Below are positions 24,736 through 33,771 of a stretch of 64,000 bases of DNA, one piece after another. This DNA comes from Fidelibacterota bacterium (GTDB lineage: Bacteria > Pseudomonadota > Alphaproteobacteria > Rhodospirillales > Rhodospirillaceae). The notes under the pieces are model-generated. The model was given only the letters and a program-made list of their open reading frames with translations, did no database searches and was not told the DNA's origin. Location: the NCBI GenBank assembly GCA_947476275.1, contig CANJPQ010000009.1:62001-126000 (forward strand), given 5' to 3'. Every line of letters begins with the position of its first letter. Position 1 is the stretch's first letter. The translations under genes and the position numbers were made by a program.

Positions 24736-25935
24736 GTGGCGAAGAAAACAAAAGTCATCATCGTCGGCGCAGGACCGGTCGGGCTGGTCACAGCCCTGCG
24801 GCTGGTGCGCGCGGGTTTCACGGTTACGGTCCTGGAACAGGCGCCGGAGCTGCACGCGGAGCCGCGCGCGTCGACCTTCCATTGCTCGACACTCGATCTG
24901 CTCGACACCATGGGGCTGGCGGACCAATTGATCGCCAGGGGGCGCACCGCGCCGCACTGGCAATACCGCATGTTCGAGACCGGCGAGGCCGCGGTGTTCG
25001 ACATGAGCGTCTTGGCAGGCGAGACGCGCTTCCCGTTCCGCCTGCAGGCGGAGCAGTTCAAGCTGGTTGAGCTGACGGCGGAACAGTTGGCGCTGGAAGC
25101 CCCGGGCATGATCCGCTTTGGCGCGAAGGTAACCGGTGTATCGCAAACCGCCGATACCGTCAGCGTCGCTGTGGATCAGAACGGCACATCGGACGTTCTT
25201 ACCGCCGATTGGCTGCTGGGCTGCGACGGTGCCTCCAGCGTTGTGCGCATCGGTCTCGGCCTCGGATTCGATGGCGAGACCTATCCGGTGCCGAACGTCA
25301 CCCTGGGGATCAACTTCGACTTCACCGGCCACATTCGCGGCCTGCTGAATGTGAATTACTTCTGGTCCGCCAATGGCGGCTCGTTCAGCATGTTCCACAC
25401 CCGCGACATGTGGCGCATGGGCTATTCGCCGCCCAAGGGCATGAGCGATGAAGACGCGCTCAAGCCGGAAAATGTTCAGCTGCAACTCAACACCGTGTTG
25501 CCGCGCAGCGCGCCATATGACGTCGCCGTGGCGCGGCTGTATCGCATCCACAAACGCGTCGCGTCGGACTTCCGTGTCGGACGCATTCTGCTGGCGGGGG
25601 ACGCCGCGCACCTGAATAGCCCCTCCGGCGGGTTTGGCATGAACGGCGGCGTGCACGACGCGTTCAACCTGACCGAGAAGCTCATCGCCGTGGAGCGCGG
25701 GGCGGATGCGGCCGTGCTCGACCGCTATGTCCGCCAGCGGCGCGCCGCAGCCGTTGCAGATATCCAGGCCACGTCGGATGCGAACTATAAGCGCCATCGG
25801 GAGCCGGACCCGGACAAGCGACGGGTGGAACTCCAACGCCTGCAGGCGATCACGCAGGACCGGGCGCTGATGAAGGATTTCCTGATGGAGAGCGCCCTCA
25901 TCGCCAGCTACCGGCGGGCGGAAGCGGTGCCTTAG
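24736..25935 (+). CDS. FAD-dependent aromatic-ring monooxygenase (MhpA/PheA-like)
   Basis: A 399-residue class A flavoprotein monooxygenase. The FAD dinucleotide loop is VGAGPVGLVTALRLV near residue 10, the DG motif is in LLGCDGASSVVR, and the GD motif is in GRILLAGDAAHLNSPSGGFGMN. These motifs define single-component NAD(P)H-dependent hydroxylases acting on phenols, 3-hydroxyphenylpropionate and similar aromatic compounds. The start is GTG at 24736. It follows the exported SDR by eight bases and precedes a bicupin and a double alpha-beta hydrolase, a typical order for hydroxylation, ring opening and hydrolysis. The specific substrate is unknown. Confidence 0.85.
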   Translation: MAKKTKVIIVGAGPVGLVTALRLVRAGFTVTVLEQAPELHAEPRASTFHCSTLDLLDTMGLADQLIARGRTAPHWQYRMFETGEAAVFDMSVLAGETRFPFRLQAEQFKLVELTAEQLALEAPGMIRFGAKVTGVSQTADTVSVAVDQNGTSDVLTADWLLGCDGASSVVRIGLGLGFDGETYPVPNVTLGINFDFTGHIRGLLNVNYFWSANGGSFSMFHTRDMWRMGYSPPKGMSDEDALKPENVQLQLNTVLPRSAPYDVAVARLYRIHKRVASDFRVGRILLAGDAAHLNSPSGGFGMNGGVHDAFNLTEKLIAVERGADAAVLDRYVRQRRAAAVADIQATSDANYKRHREPDPDKRRVELQRLQAITQDRALMKDFLMESALIASYRRAEAVP

Positions 25936-25991
25936 CTGCGGACGTGGCCGCCGAAAATGAAGTAGGCTTGCCCGCTATTTCAGGAGTTCCC

Positions 25992-26852
25992 ATGGCCCGC
26001 GCCCATCTTGAATATATCCAGACCCAGACCGTGCCGTGGAAGCAACTCGGCAAGGATGCGCTGTCCCGCCCGGGCGCGCGGGTGAAGCCGCTGTCGGACG
26101 ATCCCGACACCAAGGCCTGCACCTCGATCCTGCAGTATCCCGCTGGCTGGCGCATGGACCGCCCGCACTATCTCGCCTGCGATGAAGAGTTCTTCGTGCT
26201 GCGGGGCAGCTTTGCGATCGGCGGCGTGACCTATCGCAAGGGCGATTACGCGTATATCCCTGCCGGCATGCCGCGCCCCGAGATGATGAGCGACGACGGC
26301 GCGGATGTGCTGACCTTCTTCGAGGGTCCGCACGAGAGCATCTACGCCGACGCGCCGGACGATCTCTACGATCCCACCAAACTGATCGCGCGCCTCGTCA
26401 CCAGCGAGATGCCGTGGGTGCCGCTCAGCGACCCGCTGCTGGCATCGCTTGCGACCGGCGGCGGGCGCAAGGTGCTGCGCCAGGATCCGAAAACCGGTGA
26501 GCGCACGTGGGTCCTGAAACTGGGGCCGGACGATCCCAAGACGTTCACGGCGATGAAGACCGAAACTCATCCGGTGGTTGAAGAGACGTTCTTGCTCGAA
26601 GGCGAGATCTCAATGCAGTGCGGCGTGCAGAAGCCCGGCGCGTATTTTTGGCGGCCCGAGGGCATTGAGCACGGCCCTGTGGGCACGTTGACCGGCATGC
26701 TCGGGTTCTTCCGCTGCAAGGGCGGCCCGCTGACGACCCAGTGGTCGGAGAAGGCGGTTCCCATCCAGTGGGAGCGGCCTTACAAACCGGTGCTAACCCC
26801 GACCGCCGCGGCGTACGCTCACAACAGCTACGACCCCTCCCTAGCTTACTGA
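25992..26852 (+). CDS. Two-domain cupin protein (DUF4437-like)
   Basis: A 286-residue bicupin. The first cupin has EEFFVLRGSFAIGGV and the second has VVEETFLLEGEIS with HPVVEETF, both with the barrel's glycine turn. RPEGIEHGP supplies a second His. A metal site is plausible but the His set of the first half is incomplete. I chose the ATG at 25992, which has AGGAG seven bases upstream, over a 16-residue longer frame. It sits between the monooxygenase and the double hydrolase (gap of five bases to the latter), so it may be a dioxygenase or isomerase of the pathway. Confidence 0.72.
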   Translation: MARAHLEYIQTQTVPWKQLGKDALSRPGARVKPLSDDPDTKACTSILQYPAGWRMDRPHYLACDEEFFVLRGSFAIGGVTYRKGDYAYIPAGMPRPEMMSDDGADVLTFFEGPHESIYADAPDDLYDPTKLIARLVTSEMPWVPLSDPLLASLATGGGRKVLRQDPKTGERTWVLKLGPDDPKTFTAMKTETHPVVEETFLLEGEISMQCGVQKPGAYFWRPEGIEHGPVGTLTGMLGFFRCKGGPLTTQWSEKAVPIQWERPYKPVLTPTAAAYAHNSYDPSLAY

Positions 26853-26857
26853 GGCCC

Positions 26858-28555
26858 ATGTCCACCACAGCGCGACCGATCCGCAAAGGCTTCATCAACG
26901 CCGGCGGTGGGCAGATCCATTTTCGGGCGGCGGGTTCCGGCCCGCCGATCATTTTGCAGCACGACAGCCCGCGATCGTCCGTGCTGCAGATCCCGCAGCT
27001 GGAGGCGTTCAGCGACACGTTCACCGCCATCGCCATCGACACGCCGGGGTACGGCAATTCGACGCCGCTGAACCTTGGCCGCCCGCTGGAGATTCCAGAT
27101 TTTGGCCGTGCACTGGCGGAAGCCGTGGCCGGGTTCGGCGTGGAGCGGGCGCCGGTGTACGGCGTGCATACGTCCTCGAAGATCACGCTCGCGTTCTCCG
27201 CGGCGCATCCGGAGCGGGTCGCAATCGCGATCACAGATGGCCTGTCGATGCCGGCGACCGTCGATCATGCGTTCATCGACGCCTACATGAAGCCGTTCGT
27301 GATCGAGGAGTCCGGCGGCTATCTCGCGGCGGAATGGACGCGGGTGCTCGACTTCCAGACGTGGTTTCCGTGGTTCACCAAGAGCAAGGCGACGCGGCAG
27401 GTGCGCAAGGCGCACAACATGCAGACGCTGCACGAATACAGCATGGACCTGTTCATGGCGGGCCCGCACTTCTCCGATGCCTATCGCGCCGCCATGGTGT
27501 TCCGGCCCCTGCCCTATATCGAGAAGCTGAAAGCCCGCACGCACATCATGTGCCGCCAGGATGATGTGCTGCACGGCTATCTTGCGGCGCTTCCCGATCC
27601 ATTGCCGGCGGGATGCACCAAGGAAAGCGTCGTGCCGGATCGCGAGGTGTGGCGCAATCGGCTGCGCGAGCTGTTCACCGAATATACCGACTGGAAAGGC
27701 GCCGCCGGCTTCACGCCGCCGGATCCCTTCGCCGCCAGCGGTACGGCGGACCGTGTGCTCTCCAGCTACGTGGACGTTCCCGGTGGCCAGATGTTGGTGC
27801 GGCGAACGGGCGATGCCAAATCCGGCCGCCCGATCCTGTTCCTGCACGACCTGCCGGGGTCGGCGCGCGCGGACGAGCCATTGCTGATGGCGCTCGCGAA
27901 AGCCGCCGGCCGGCCGGTCTACGCGTTCGATCTGCCGGGCTGCAATGAATCAAGCCCGGCAACCTTTGCCACCGGCGCGGGGATCATCGATGCGATCCAT
28001 GCCGGGCTCGGCGCCCTGAAACTCGACGCGGTCGACGTCGTCGCGACCGGGCTGAGCACCGCCTTCGCCGTGTTGCTCGCCGCGAGCCATCCGGGACGGG
28101 TGAATCGGGTTCTCGCCGATGCGCTGTTCGTGGCCGATCCGTCGCAACGGACGGAGATGAAGGTCAACTATGCGCCGGACCTGCGGCCGCAGCGGGACGG
28201 CAGCCACTTACACCGCTGCTACCACATGCTGCGCGCGCAGGAACTGAGCTGGCCCTGGTACGACGGCTCGGCTACGGCCGTGCGCAAGATCGATCCGGAA
28301 CTGGACGCGGCGTCCCTGCACATCCGGCTGATCGATACGCTGAAGCAATATGCGCATTTCGCGGAGCCGATCCTGGCGGCGTGCGAGATCGACGTCGAAG
28401 GCCTGTTGCCCAAGCTTGGCGACAAGCTGATCGTCGCCGTGCGCGAGGATGACGTGCGCTATGCCGCGGCGGCGCGGAGCACCGGACAAAAAATCACGCG
28501 CCCCGGCCCGCTTGGCGCGCGTGCGGATGTGTTCGCGAAGGCGCTGTCACCCTGA
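26858..28555 (+). CDS. Fused protein with two alpha/beta-hydrolase domains
   Basis: A 565-residue protein made of two alpha/beta-hydrolase folds. Domain 1 covers residues 12-250 (IILQHDSPRSS, then AIDTPGYGNS) and domain 2 covers about 305-560 (ILFLHDLPGSARADE, then FDLPGCNESSP). The second domain has a normal nucleophile elbow GLSTA with Ser400. The first has VHTSSK at residues 103-108, with Thr at the Ser position, so it may be inactive or unusual. Each domain also carries an oxyanion-type H-D. GAGG lies seven bases before the ATG. It closes the 23.9-28.6 kb run and would hydrolyse an ester or a ring-cleavage product. Confidence 0.82.
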   Translation: MSTTARPIRKGFINAGGGQIHFRAAGSGPPIILQHDSPRSSVLQIPQLEAFSDTFTAIAIDTPGYGNSTPLNLGRPLEIPDFGRALAEAVAGFGVERAPVYGVHTSSKITLAFSAAHPERVAIAITDGLSMPATVDHAFIDAYMKPFVIEESGGYLAAEWTRVLDFQTWFPWFTKSKATRQVRKAHNMQTLHEYSMDLFMAGPHFSDAYRAAMVFRPLPYIEKLKARTHIMCRQDDVLHGYLAALPDPLPAGCTKESVVPDREVWRNRLRELFTEYTDWKGAAGFTPPDPFAASGTADRVLSSYVDVPGGQMLVRRTGDAKSGRPILFLHDLPGSARADEPLLMALAKAAGRPVYAFDLPGCNESSPATFATGAGIIDAIHAGLGALKLDAVDVVATGLSTAFAVLLAASHPGRVNRVLADALFVADPSQRTEMKVNYAPDLRPQRDGSHLHRCYHMLRAQELSWPWYDGSATAVRKIDPELDAASLHIRLIDTLKQYAHFAEPILAACEIDVEGLLPKLGDKLIVAVREDDVRYAAAARSTGQKITRPGPLGARADVFAKALSP

Positions 28556-28595
28556 GTTGATCGGCCTCTCCCCTTAAGTCAGCGCGGCGGGAACT

Positions 28596-28617
28596 GCTTA
28601 CGCCGCGGGGCGTAAGC
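28596..28617. other. 9-bp inverted repeat before the MFS gene
   Basis: GCTTACGCC, loop GCGG, GGCGTAAGC form a perfect 9-bp palindrome 17 bases before the MFS start and 40 bases after the hydrolase stop. No T-run follows. It could be an operator for the MFS gene or the foot of a terminator of the upstream operon. Confidence 0.4.
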
Positions 28618-28633
28618 GCGTATATCTCGCGAT

Positions 28634-29872
28634 ATGGCCCTCAAGGCACCCGACTTTTCCGCGATGCGCGAGACGTTGCGGTCGCGAAACTTCGCCGTTT
28701 TCACCATGGGAAACGGGCTCTCGGTGTTGGGCACGTGGATCCAGCGCCTGTCGGTCGGCTGGCTGACGTGGGATCTGACCAACTCCGGGTCGTGGCTCGG
28801 CGCGGTCGCGTTCGCGGAGTTCGCGCCGGTGGTCTTTCTGGCGCCGTTCATGGGGGTGGTCACCGACCGCGTGGACCGGCGACGCCTCGCGTTGGCGGGA
28901 CAATATCTTGCCGCGCTGCAAGCCCTCGTCCTGGCAGGCCTGACGCTCGCCCACGTCATCACGCCGATGATGGTGCTGGTGCTTCAGGTCTTTGCCGGCA
29001 TTGTGCAACCCCTGATCCAAACCGCCCGACTGGTGCTGGTGCCGACGTTGGTGCCGCGCGAGCGCGTCGGCAATGCGGTGGCGATCACCTCGCTGGTGTT
29101 CCACACCGCACGCATCATCGGCCCGATGATCGCCGGCTTCCTGATCACCGCCATCGGCGTCGGCTGGTCCTTCGCCGCCAATGCTGCCAGCTACATCCCG
29201 GTTGTTTGGGCGCTGAAGTCGCTGCACCTGCCGCCGCATCAACCGCGCGCGGGCGCCGATCCCTGGACCAAGATCCTCGATGATGCCAAGCAGGGCTGGC
29301 ACTACGTGTTTGCCCACCCGGTGCTGGGATGGGTGGTGCCCATGGTCGGCATCATGAGCCTGTTGACCTGGTCGATCGGCGACATGCTGCCGGGTATCAC
29401 CGACCATATGTTCGGCCGCGGCGCGACCGGGCTTGCCACCTTCACGTCGGCCCAAGGCGCGGGCGCAATCCTGGGCGGACTGATCCTCGCGCAGCGGCCA
29501 TCGGCAAAAGGGCTTTCGCGCATCGTCGCGTTTGGGATGATCGGTAACGGCATCCTGATTGCCGCGTTTTCGTTGACCTCGGCGTTCTGGCTCGCCGTTC
29601 CGGTCTTGTTGGGTTCGAGCTTCTTCAGCGTGATGGTCGGCGTTGGCTCCCAGTCGCTCACGCAGACCACGGTCGAGGACGATATGCGCGGACGCTCCAT
29701 GAGCGTTTGGTACACCATTACCCGCGCAGGCCCCGCGCTCGGCGCCGTGATGCTGGGCTCCGCCGCGAGCGTGTTTGGATTCCAAAAGCCGCTGTTCGTC
29801 GCGGGCATGCTCTCCGCCCTCGTGGCCGCGGGCATGTGGTGGCGCCAGGTCAAGCGCCGGCAGCGCGGCTAG
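28634..29872 (+). CDS. MFS transporter, EntS-like exporter family
   Basis: A 412-residue 12-span carrier. FAEFAPVVFLAPFMGVVTDRVDRRRLAL is the first loop of the MFS_3/enterobactin-exporter-like families (the D-R-x-D-R-R motif between spans 2 and 3). The second half opens with GWHYVFAHPVLGWVVPM. It likely exports a small hydrophobic compound or acid by proton antiport. It stands alone after the catabolic run, with a palindrome just upstream, and its tail overlaps the convergent orphan membrane-protein gene by CTAG. Confidence 0.85.
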   Translation: MALKAPDFSAMRETLRSRNFAVFTMGNGLSVLGTWIQRLSVGWLTWDLTNSGSWLGAVAFAEFAPVVFLAPFMGVVTDRVDRRRLALAGQYLAALQALVLAGLTLAHVITPMMVLVLQVFAGIVQPLIQTARLVLVPTLVPRERVGNAVAITSLVFHTARIIGPMIAGFLITAIGVGWSFAANAASYIPVVWALKSLHLPPHQPRAGADPWTKILDDAKQGWHYVFAHPVLGWVVPMVGIMSLLTWSIGDMLPGITDHMFGRGATGLATFTSAQGAGAILGGLILAQRPSAKGLSRIVAFGMIGNGILIAAFSLTSAFWLAVPVLLGSSFFSVMVGVGSQSLTQTTVEDDMRGRSMSVWYTITRAGPALGAVMLGSAASVFGFQKPLFVAGMLSALVAAGMWWRQVKRRQRG

Positions 29873-30540
29873 AACGGCTTGGTTGCGCCGAGGAACGCAG
29901 TGGTGCCGATGCCGATCCAATAGACGTAGGCGAGCCGCCGCCCCATGGCGAACTCGCGCGTGAGGCGGTCTTCCAATTCCGGCAGATTTCCGCGCACGGC
30001 GATCTCGCGGAAGATCGTCACCCAATGGCGCATGATGAAGCGCAGCGCGAGCCCGATCACCAGCATCAAGCCGTAGACGAACATCTTCGCGGCATACCAC
30101 TTCGCCGTCAGCGGACCGCCGGTGATGAGGGAATATCCGGCGACGCCCAGCAAGGCGGGGATCAGCACATAGCGGATGCGTTCATCCCAGATCGTCAGTT
30201 TTATGCCGCGATCCGTGTCGCGAAAGATGAAGGCGGACCAGCACAAGCCTAGCCAGGCCGCCGTCGCGATCCAAACGGTAACGATGAAATCCACGCCCCA
30301 CGGATGGGTGCCGAGGTTGTAGCCCATGTGCAGACCGAGCGGCAGGAGCAGGATGATGCCGCTGCGCGCCAATATGTCGATGCGGTAAGCGGTCTCCATA
30401 TGCCGGCGACGCTCGTCCAGCGGCAGGCGGGTGTTCATGATGTTGTAGGACGTCTGGAACACGCCCCATTCGCCACCCAGCCAATAGACCATGGCGATGA
30501 TATGGGCCCAGCGCAGGGCGTCTTCCGGATTGATGTCCAC
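29869..30540 (-). CDS. Multi-span inner-membrane protein of unknown family (paralogue of 5506-6177)
   Basis: A 223-residue protein with about six spans. Its first span holds His-13 and YWLGGEWGVF, the same block and position as in the protein at 5506-6177, and the two are the same length. Conserved polar residues are embedded in the spans (WLG, E/D-x2-GVF). A haem or metal-linked membrane role is possible but unproven. It starts at GTG 30540 with GGAG about ten bases upstream. It lies between the MFS gene (four-base tail overlap) and the broken histidine phosphatase. Confidence 0.65.
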   Translation of the reverse strand: MDINPEDALRWAHIIAMVYWLGGEWGVFQTSYNIMNTRLPLDERRRHMETAYRIDILARSGIILLLPLGLHMGYNLGTHPWGVDFIVTVWIATAAWLGLCWSAFIFRDTDRGIKLTIWDERIRYVLIPALLGVAGYSLITGGPLTAKWYAAKMFVYGLMLVIGLALRFIMRHWVTIFREIAVRGNLPELEDRLTREFAMGRRLAYVYWIGIGTTAFLGATKPF

Positions 30541-30635
30541 GGGTGCAATCTCCAGCGAATTTCACGGAACATGCGCTGGGTGACATCCATGCGCGATGAC
30601 AAAACGCAACTTGAGCAGTCGCATTTTAAATCAGG

Positions 30636-31211
30636 CTAAGGCGCCGATCCGATCACGTCGATCCGCCAGGTTTCAGCATCCGGCTGATGACGATATGGGA
30701 TACAGTGATGCACGCGGCCAACCGGCGCGCCCATCACATCGCGCAGCGCGTGATAGACGCCGGCGTGCGCAACCAGCAGCGGCACCGCATCTGGCGGGAG
30801 TTGCGTGAGAATGGATACAACCGCGGTGGCGACCCGGGATTTCAACACGGCGAAGGTCTCCGCCCCTTCGATCACGCGACCCCCGATCCAGTCGCGAATG
30901 AAGGGATCGGCGGGATCGTCCTCGCGCGCGCCTTGATAGACGCCCAGGTGCGCTTCCTACAGGCCGATCTCGGCGCGCAAGGGCCAGCGCCCATCGGCAA
31001 TCAATTCCGCCGTGTCCGCCGCGCGCGACAGCGGACTGTGAACAATCGTGGAGATGGGCAGGGCGGCAACGACGGCGCGAGCTGCGATGGCTTGCATGCG
31101 CCCGCGCGCGGTCAAAGGACGATCAAGCTGCCCGATGCAGCGGCGCTCTACGTTCCAGTCCGCCTCACCATGGCGGAGAAAGTAGAACGCGCGCGGCGGG
31201 ATCTGGCGCAT
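30636..31211 (-). pseudogene. Histidine phosphatase family protein interrupted by an in-frame amber codon
   Basis: The frame encodes FYFLRHGEADWN near its start (phosphohistidine loop RHG). After 84 codons it meets TAG at 30957-30959, then continues in the same frame for 106 codons. The second half contains the branch that normally follows: EAHLGVYQG, DWIGG, EGAETF and the second catalytic His in LLVAHAGVYHAL. The full length of 190 codons is normal for this fold. The stop replaces one residue, perhaps Lys or Gln, by a single-base change. It is either a recent nonsense mutation or an assembly error; amber readthrough is not supported by any context seen. Confidence 0.85.
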
Positions 31212-31275
31212 CAGCAGGCTCCTCGATCTTCGCGCTAACGGTCGTCTTCAGGGCAGACACACCCGACCTGCGACA

Positions 31276-31716
31276 CTACGTCTTCGGAAGCTTAACGTTG
31301 CCCTTGCGGTCCAGGGTCCACTGGGGGTTCCAGGCGACCTCCCACATGTGGCCGTCGGGGTCGGCGAAGTAGCCAGTTTCACCCCCCCAGAACGCAGTTT
31401 CCGCCGGGCGCAGAATCTTCGCGCCGGCCTTCTTGGCGCGGGCGAGTTCGGTTTTCACGTCGCGGCGATTGCGCACATTGTACGCGATCGTGACATTGCC
31501 GAAGGGGCGATCGCGGCCGGCGCGCGGAGCGATGTTCACCTTCGCATCCTTTGCCAATTCGGTCGTGGTCCACAGCGCCAATGCCATGCCGTTGGCCTGG
31601 AAGAAGACGACGCCGGGATTATTCCCGCACGGCGTCCAGCCCAGCGCCTCGTAGAACGTCCGCGCGCGCGCGAGATCGCGCACGCCCAGCGTCACCAGAC
31701 TGATGCGGTTTTCCAT
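31276..31716 (-). CDS. VOC family protein (glyoxalase/bleomycin-resistance fold)
   Basis: A 146-residue single-chain VOC protein. It contains SLVTLGVRDLARARTFYEALGW at the start and GYFADPDGHMWEVAWNP at the end, typical of small glyoxalase-like proteins. The His near residue 125 and the Glu at the DPDGHMWEV end are the usual metal-ligand positions. It lies between the broken phosphatase and the FAD-linked oxidase on the same strand. Substrate unknown. Confidence 0.85.
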   Translation of the reverse strand: MENRISLVTLGVRDLARARTFYEALGWTPCGNNPGVVFFQANGMALALWTTTELAKDAKVNIAPRAGRDRPFGNVTIAYNVRNRRDVKTELARAKKAGAKILRPAETAFWGGETGYFADPDGHMWEVAWNPQWTLDRKGNVKLPKT

Positions 31717-31733
31717 CGCGCGCGGCCCCGCAC

Positions 31734-33326
31734 TCAGCTGAATCCAAGGACGCCGGGATTGAGCTGGCCGTCGCGATCCGTCTCCGCCTTGAAGGCTTTG
31801 ATGAGCCGCGCGGCACCCGGTTCCAGGTTCTGGAGATAGGGATAGGTCTTGCCGATCTGGTTGGAGGACGCGCCCCAGTCGCCCATCAACGTGGCCATCT
31901 CGGCACGGATCTTATTCACCAGGGCGCGGGCTTCCGGATCGGCCTTCGGCTCGGGCCCGAGCTTCTGCAGGTGCGACGGCTCCGCCGTGCGCTTGTGCAC
32001 CGGCAGCCATTCGTCGAACCAGTGGAACACCGGCTCATAGCTGTATGAATGCGAGCCGAGCGCGATGTTGAGGCGCGTCATGAACACGCCTTTTGCGTCC
32101 ATCTGCTCCTTGTAGCTGTCGAGCAGCGCTTCGGCGGCTTTGATGAACGCAGGTGCGACGGAGTGCGGCACCTTGGCGTTCAATGCCGCCCAACGGTCGC
32201 CCTTCGGCCCGAGCACGCCATTCAACGGCAGGAAGGGGTTGGCGCGAATGGCCTTGGGGATGGAGTTCGGAATCTCCGCGCCGCCTTGCCTCGCGGCACG
32301 CGCGCGAATCTCGGCGATGTCCGCGGCGACCGCCGCGTCGGATCGGCCGGCACAGACAACGTGAATCGAGTAGACATCGCCGTCGATAAAGTCGCGACCG
32401 GCGGTGACCAATTTCGCGCCTTCCTTCAGGCCCTTCAGCAATCCACCCTGTCCGCCGATCACTTTGACCAGCGTATTGATATCCTGCTTCAGATTGTTGC
32501 CCGCCAAACCCTTCTTGGTGGACGCCGGATCGAACACATAGGCTTCCTCAGCCGCGCCGGAGCGTGCGATATCGGCAAGCGCGAGAATGGTCGCGTCGAC
32601 GGTCGGGAACACGAAGGACGCGTAGTCCTGCGCTTCCGGCCATTCGATCAGGCGGAAGCTGGCTTGTGTCTTGATGCCGAAGGCGCCGCCGTCATGAGTG
32701 AACATGCCGGTAAGGTCGGGACCGTAGGTGCGATAGAACGGCTTGCCGTTGCGGAAACCCGCCTGCCCGGTGTTGACGATGGTGCCATCCGCCAGCACCA
32801 CTTGCAGGCCGAGCACGCAATCCGCCGCCTGGCCGTAACGCGCCGTCCCCATGAACAGCGCGCCGTTGGAGAGGCCACCGCCCACGGTCGCTTTGATGCC
32901 GGAGAACGTGCCGAAGAACGGCAGGCGCAAGCCCAGCGGCTTGAGCGCGTCGTAGATTTGCGCCCACGTCACCCCGGCTTCCACCGTGATGTACATGTCC
33001 TCTTTATTGATCTCGATGATGCGGTTGAGCGTGCCGACGTCCACCATGATGGTGTCTGCCCGCAGGGGCGTGTAGCCGCCGGTGTAGGTCATCCCGCCGC
33101 CGCGGCCGATGACGGCATAACCCGCACGCGTGGACGCAGACACGGCCTTCGCCAGGGTCTGCGCATCCTTCGGGCGAATCACCGCGGCGCAGTGGGCGCC
33201 CTCGGAATAGACATCCGTGGAATAAAAGCGGCGTTCTTCCGCATCGGTGATGACAGCGTCGGCGCCGACGATGCCCGTCAACGTGTCGATCAGCTGATCA
33301 TTGGGGGGGATGCCATCGGAGCTCAT
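31734..33326 (-). CDS. FAD-linked oxidase, VAO/4-cresol dehydrogenase-like
   Basis: A 530-residue flavoprotein. The FAD-binding PCMH-type domain is at residues 45-230, with VIGRGGGMTYTGGYTP, ITVEAGVTWAQIYDAL and FSGIKATVGGGLSNGA, followed by a large FAD-oxidase C-terminal domain. The layout fits vanillyl-alcohol-oxidase and D-lactate/glycolate dehydrogenase families; no covalent-FAD Tyr/His can be confirmed. It oxidises a hydroxyacid or alkyl phenol. It has its own RBS (GAGG) after the hairpin at 33357-33380 and is the last gene of the 36250-31734 unit. Electron acceptor unknown. Confidence 0.83.
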   Translation of the reverse strand: MSSDGIPPNDQLIDTLTGIVGADAVITDAEERRFYSTDVYSEGAHCAAVIRPKDAQTLAKAVSASTRAGYAVIGRGGGMTYTGGYTPLRADTIMVDVGTLNRIIEINKEDMYITVEAGVTWAQIYDALKPLGLRLPFFGTFSGIKATVGGGLSNGALFMGTARYGQAADCVLGLQVVLADGTIVNTGQAGFRNGKPFYRTYGPDLTGMFTHDGGAFGIKTQASFRLIEWPEAQDYASFVFPTVDATILALADIARSGAAEEAYVFDPASTKKGLAGNNLKQDINTLVKVIGGQGGLLKGLKEGAKLVTAGRDFIDGDVYSIHVVCAGRSDAAVAADIAEIRARAARQGGAEIPNSIPKAIRANPFLPLNGVLGPKGDRWAALNAKVPHSVAPAFIKAAEALLDSYKEQMDAKGVFMTRLNIALGSHSYSYEPVFHWFDEWLPVHKRTAEPSHLQKLGPEPKADPEARALVNKIRAEMATLMGDWGASSNQIGKTYPYLQNLEPGAARLIKAFKAETDRDGQLNPGVLGFS

Positions 33327-33356
33327 CAGCGTGCCTCAAGAAAAAATGCAGGGCTT

Positions 33357-33380
33357 GAAGCGTGTAAGTTTACGCGCTTC
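33357..33380 (-). terminator. Inverted repeat followed by a T-run, candidate terminator/attenuator
   Basis: GAAGCGTGTAA and TTACGCGCTTC pair over 11 bases with one mismatch and a two-base loop. On the minus strand the stem is followed about 14 bases later by TTTTTT. It lies between the YciI-like gene and the oxidase gene and could end or attenuate transcription of the upstream three-gene operon. Confidence 0.45.
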
Positions 33381-33415
33381 CGGGTCAGCCTTGCCAAGGG
33401 ATTCGGCGAAGCTTG

Positions 33416-33760
33416 CTAGGCGGGTTTCTTGAGCATCTGCACCTGGCCGTCGATGATCTTCCAGGTGACGCCGCCGACATGGTCGCCGACAGCGGGATTG
33501 AACGAAATCGGCCGCACGCTCTCCCAGATATCCGCCTTCGCATAGGGATCGGCATCGAACAGCGCCTTGGCTTGTTCGGCGGTGTCGACCTTGTAAAGGA
33601 TCAGCGAACCCTTGTAGACGCCGGGGATATCGGAGGGCTCCGGTCCGGCGATGAAGATCTTGTCGGCGATGGTCTCGATATACCGCAGGTGATCCATCAG
33701 AAATTTGCGGCGCACGGCCGTCTGATCGCCGCGATCGGTGCAGAGATAGCCGTGGATCAT
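33416..33760 (-). CDS. YciI-like protein
   Basis: A 114-residue protein of the YciI family (ferredoxin-like dimeric alpha-beta barrel). It has RRKFLMDHLRYIE, FIAGPEPSD and the A-x2-L-F-D-A-D-P-Y segment (ALFDADPYAKADIW). Some family members are chloromuconolactone- or other lactone-type isomerases, with a catalytic His/Asp pair; His25 and Asp93-like residues are present here. It is located after glutaryl-CoA dehydrogenase with an 11-base gap, so a pathway role in acid breakdown is plausible. Confidence 0.8.
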   Translation of the reverse strand: MIHGYLCTDRGDQTAVRRKFLMDHLRYIETIADKIFIAGPEPSDIPGVYKGSLILYKVDTAEQAKALFDADPYAKADIWESVRPISFNPAVGDHVGGVTWKIIDGQVQMLKKPA

Positions 33761-33771
33761 GATCGAGGCTC

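Noticed and set aside
28598-30100. 500-codon minus-strand frame opposite the MFS transporter
   Set aside because: His/Arg/Asp-rich shadow translation with no membrane or domain pattern; the MFS frame has 12 spans and the family loop.
30957-30959. Amber readthrough or pyrrolysine at the phosphatase TAG
   Set aside because: No pyrrolysine genes, no conserved downstream structure and no reason for readthrough in this family; mutation or error is simpler.
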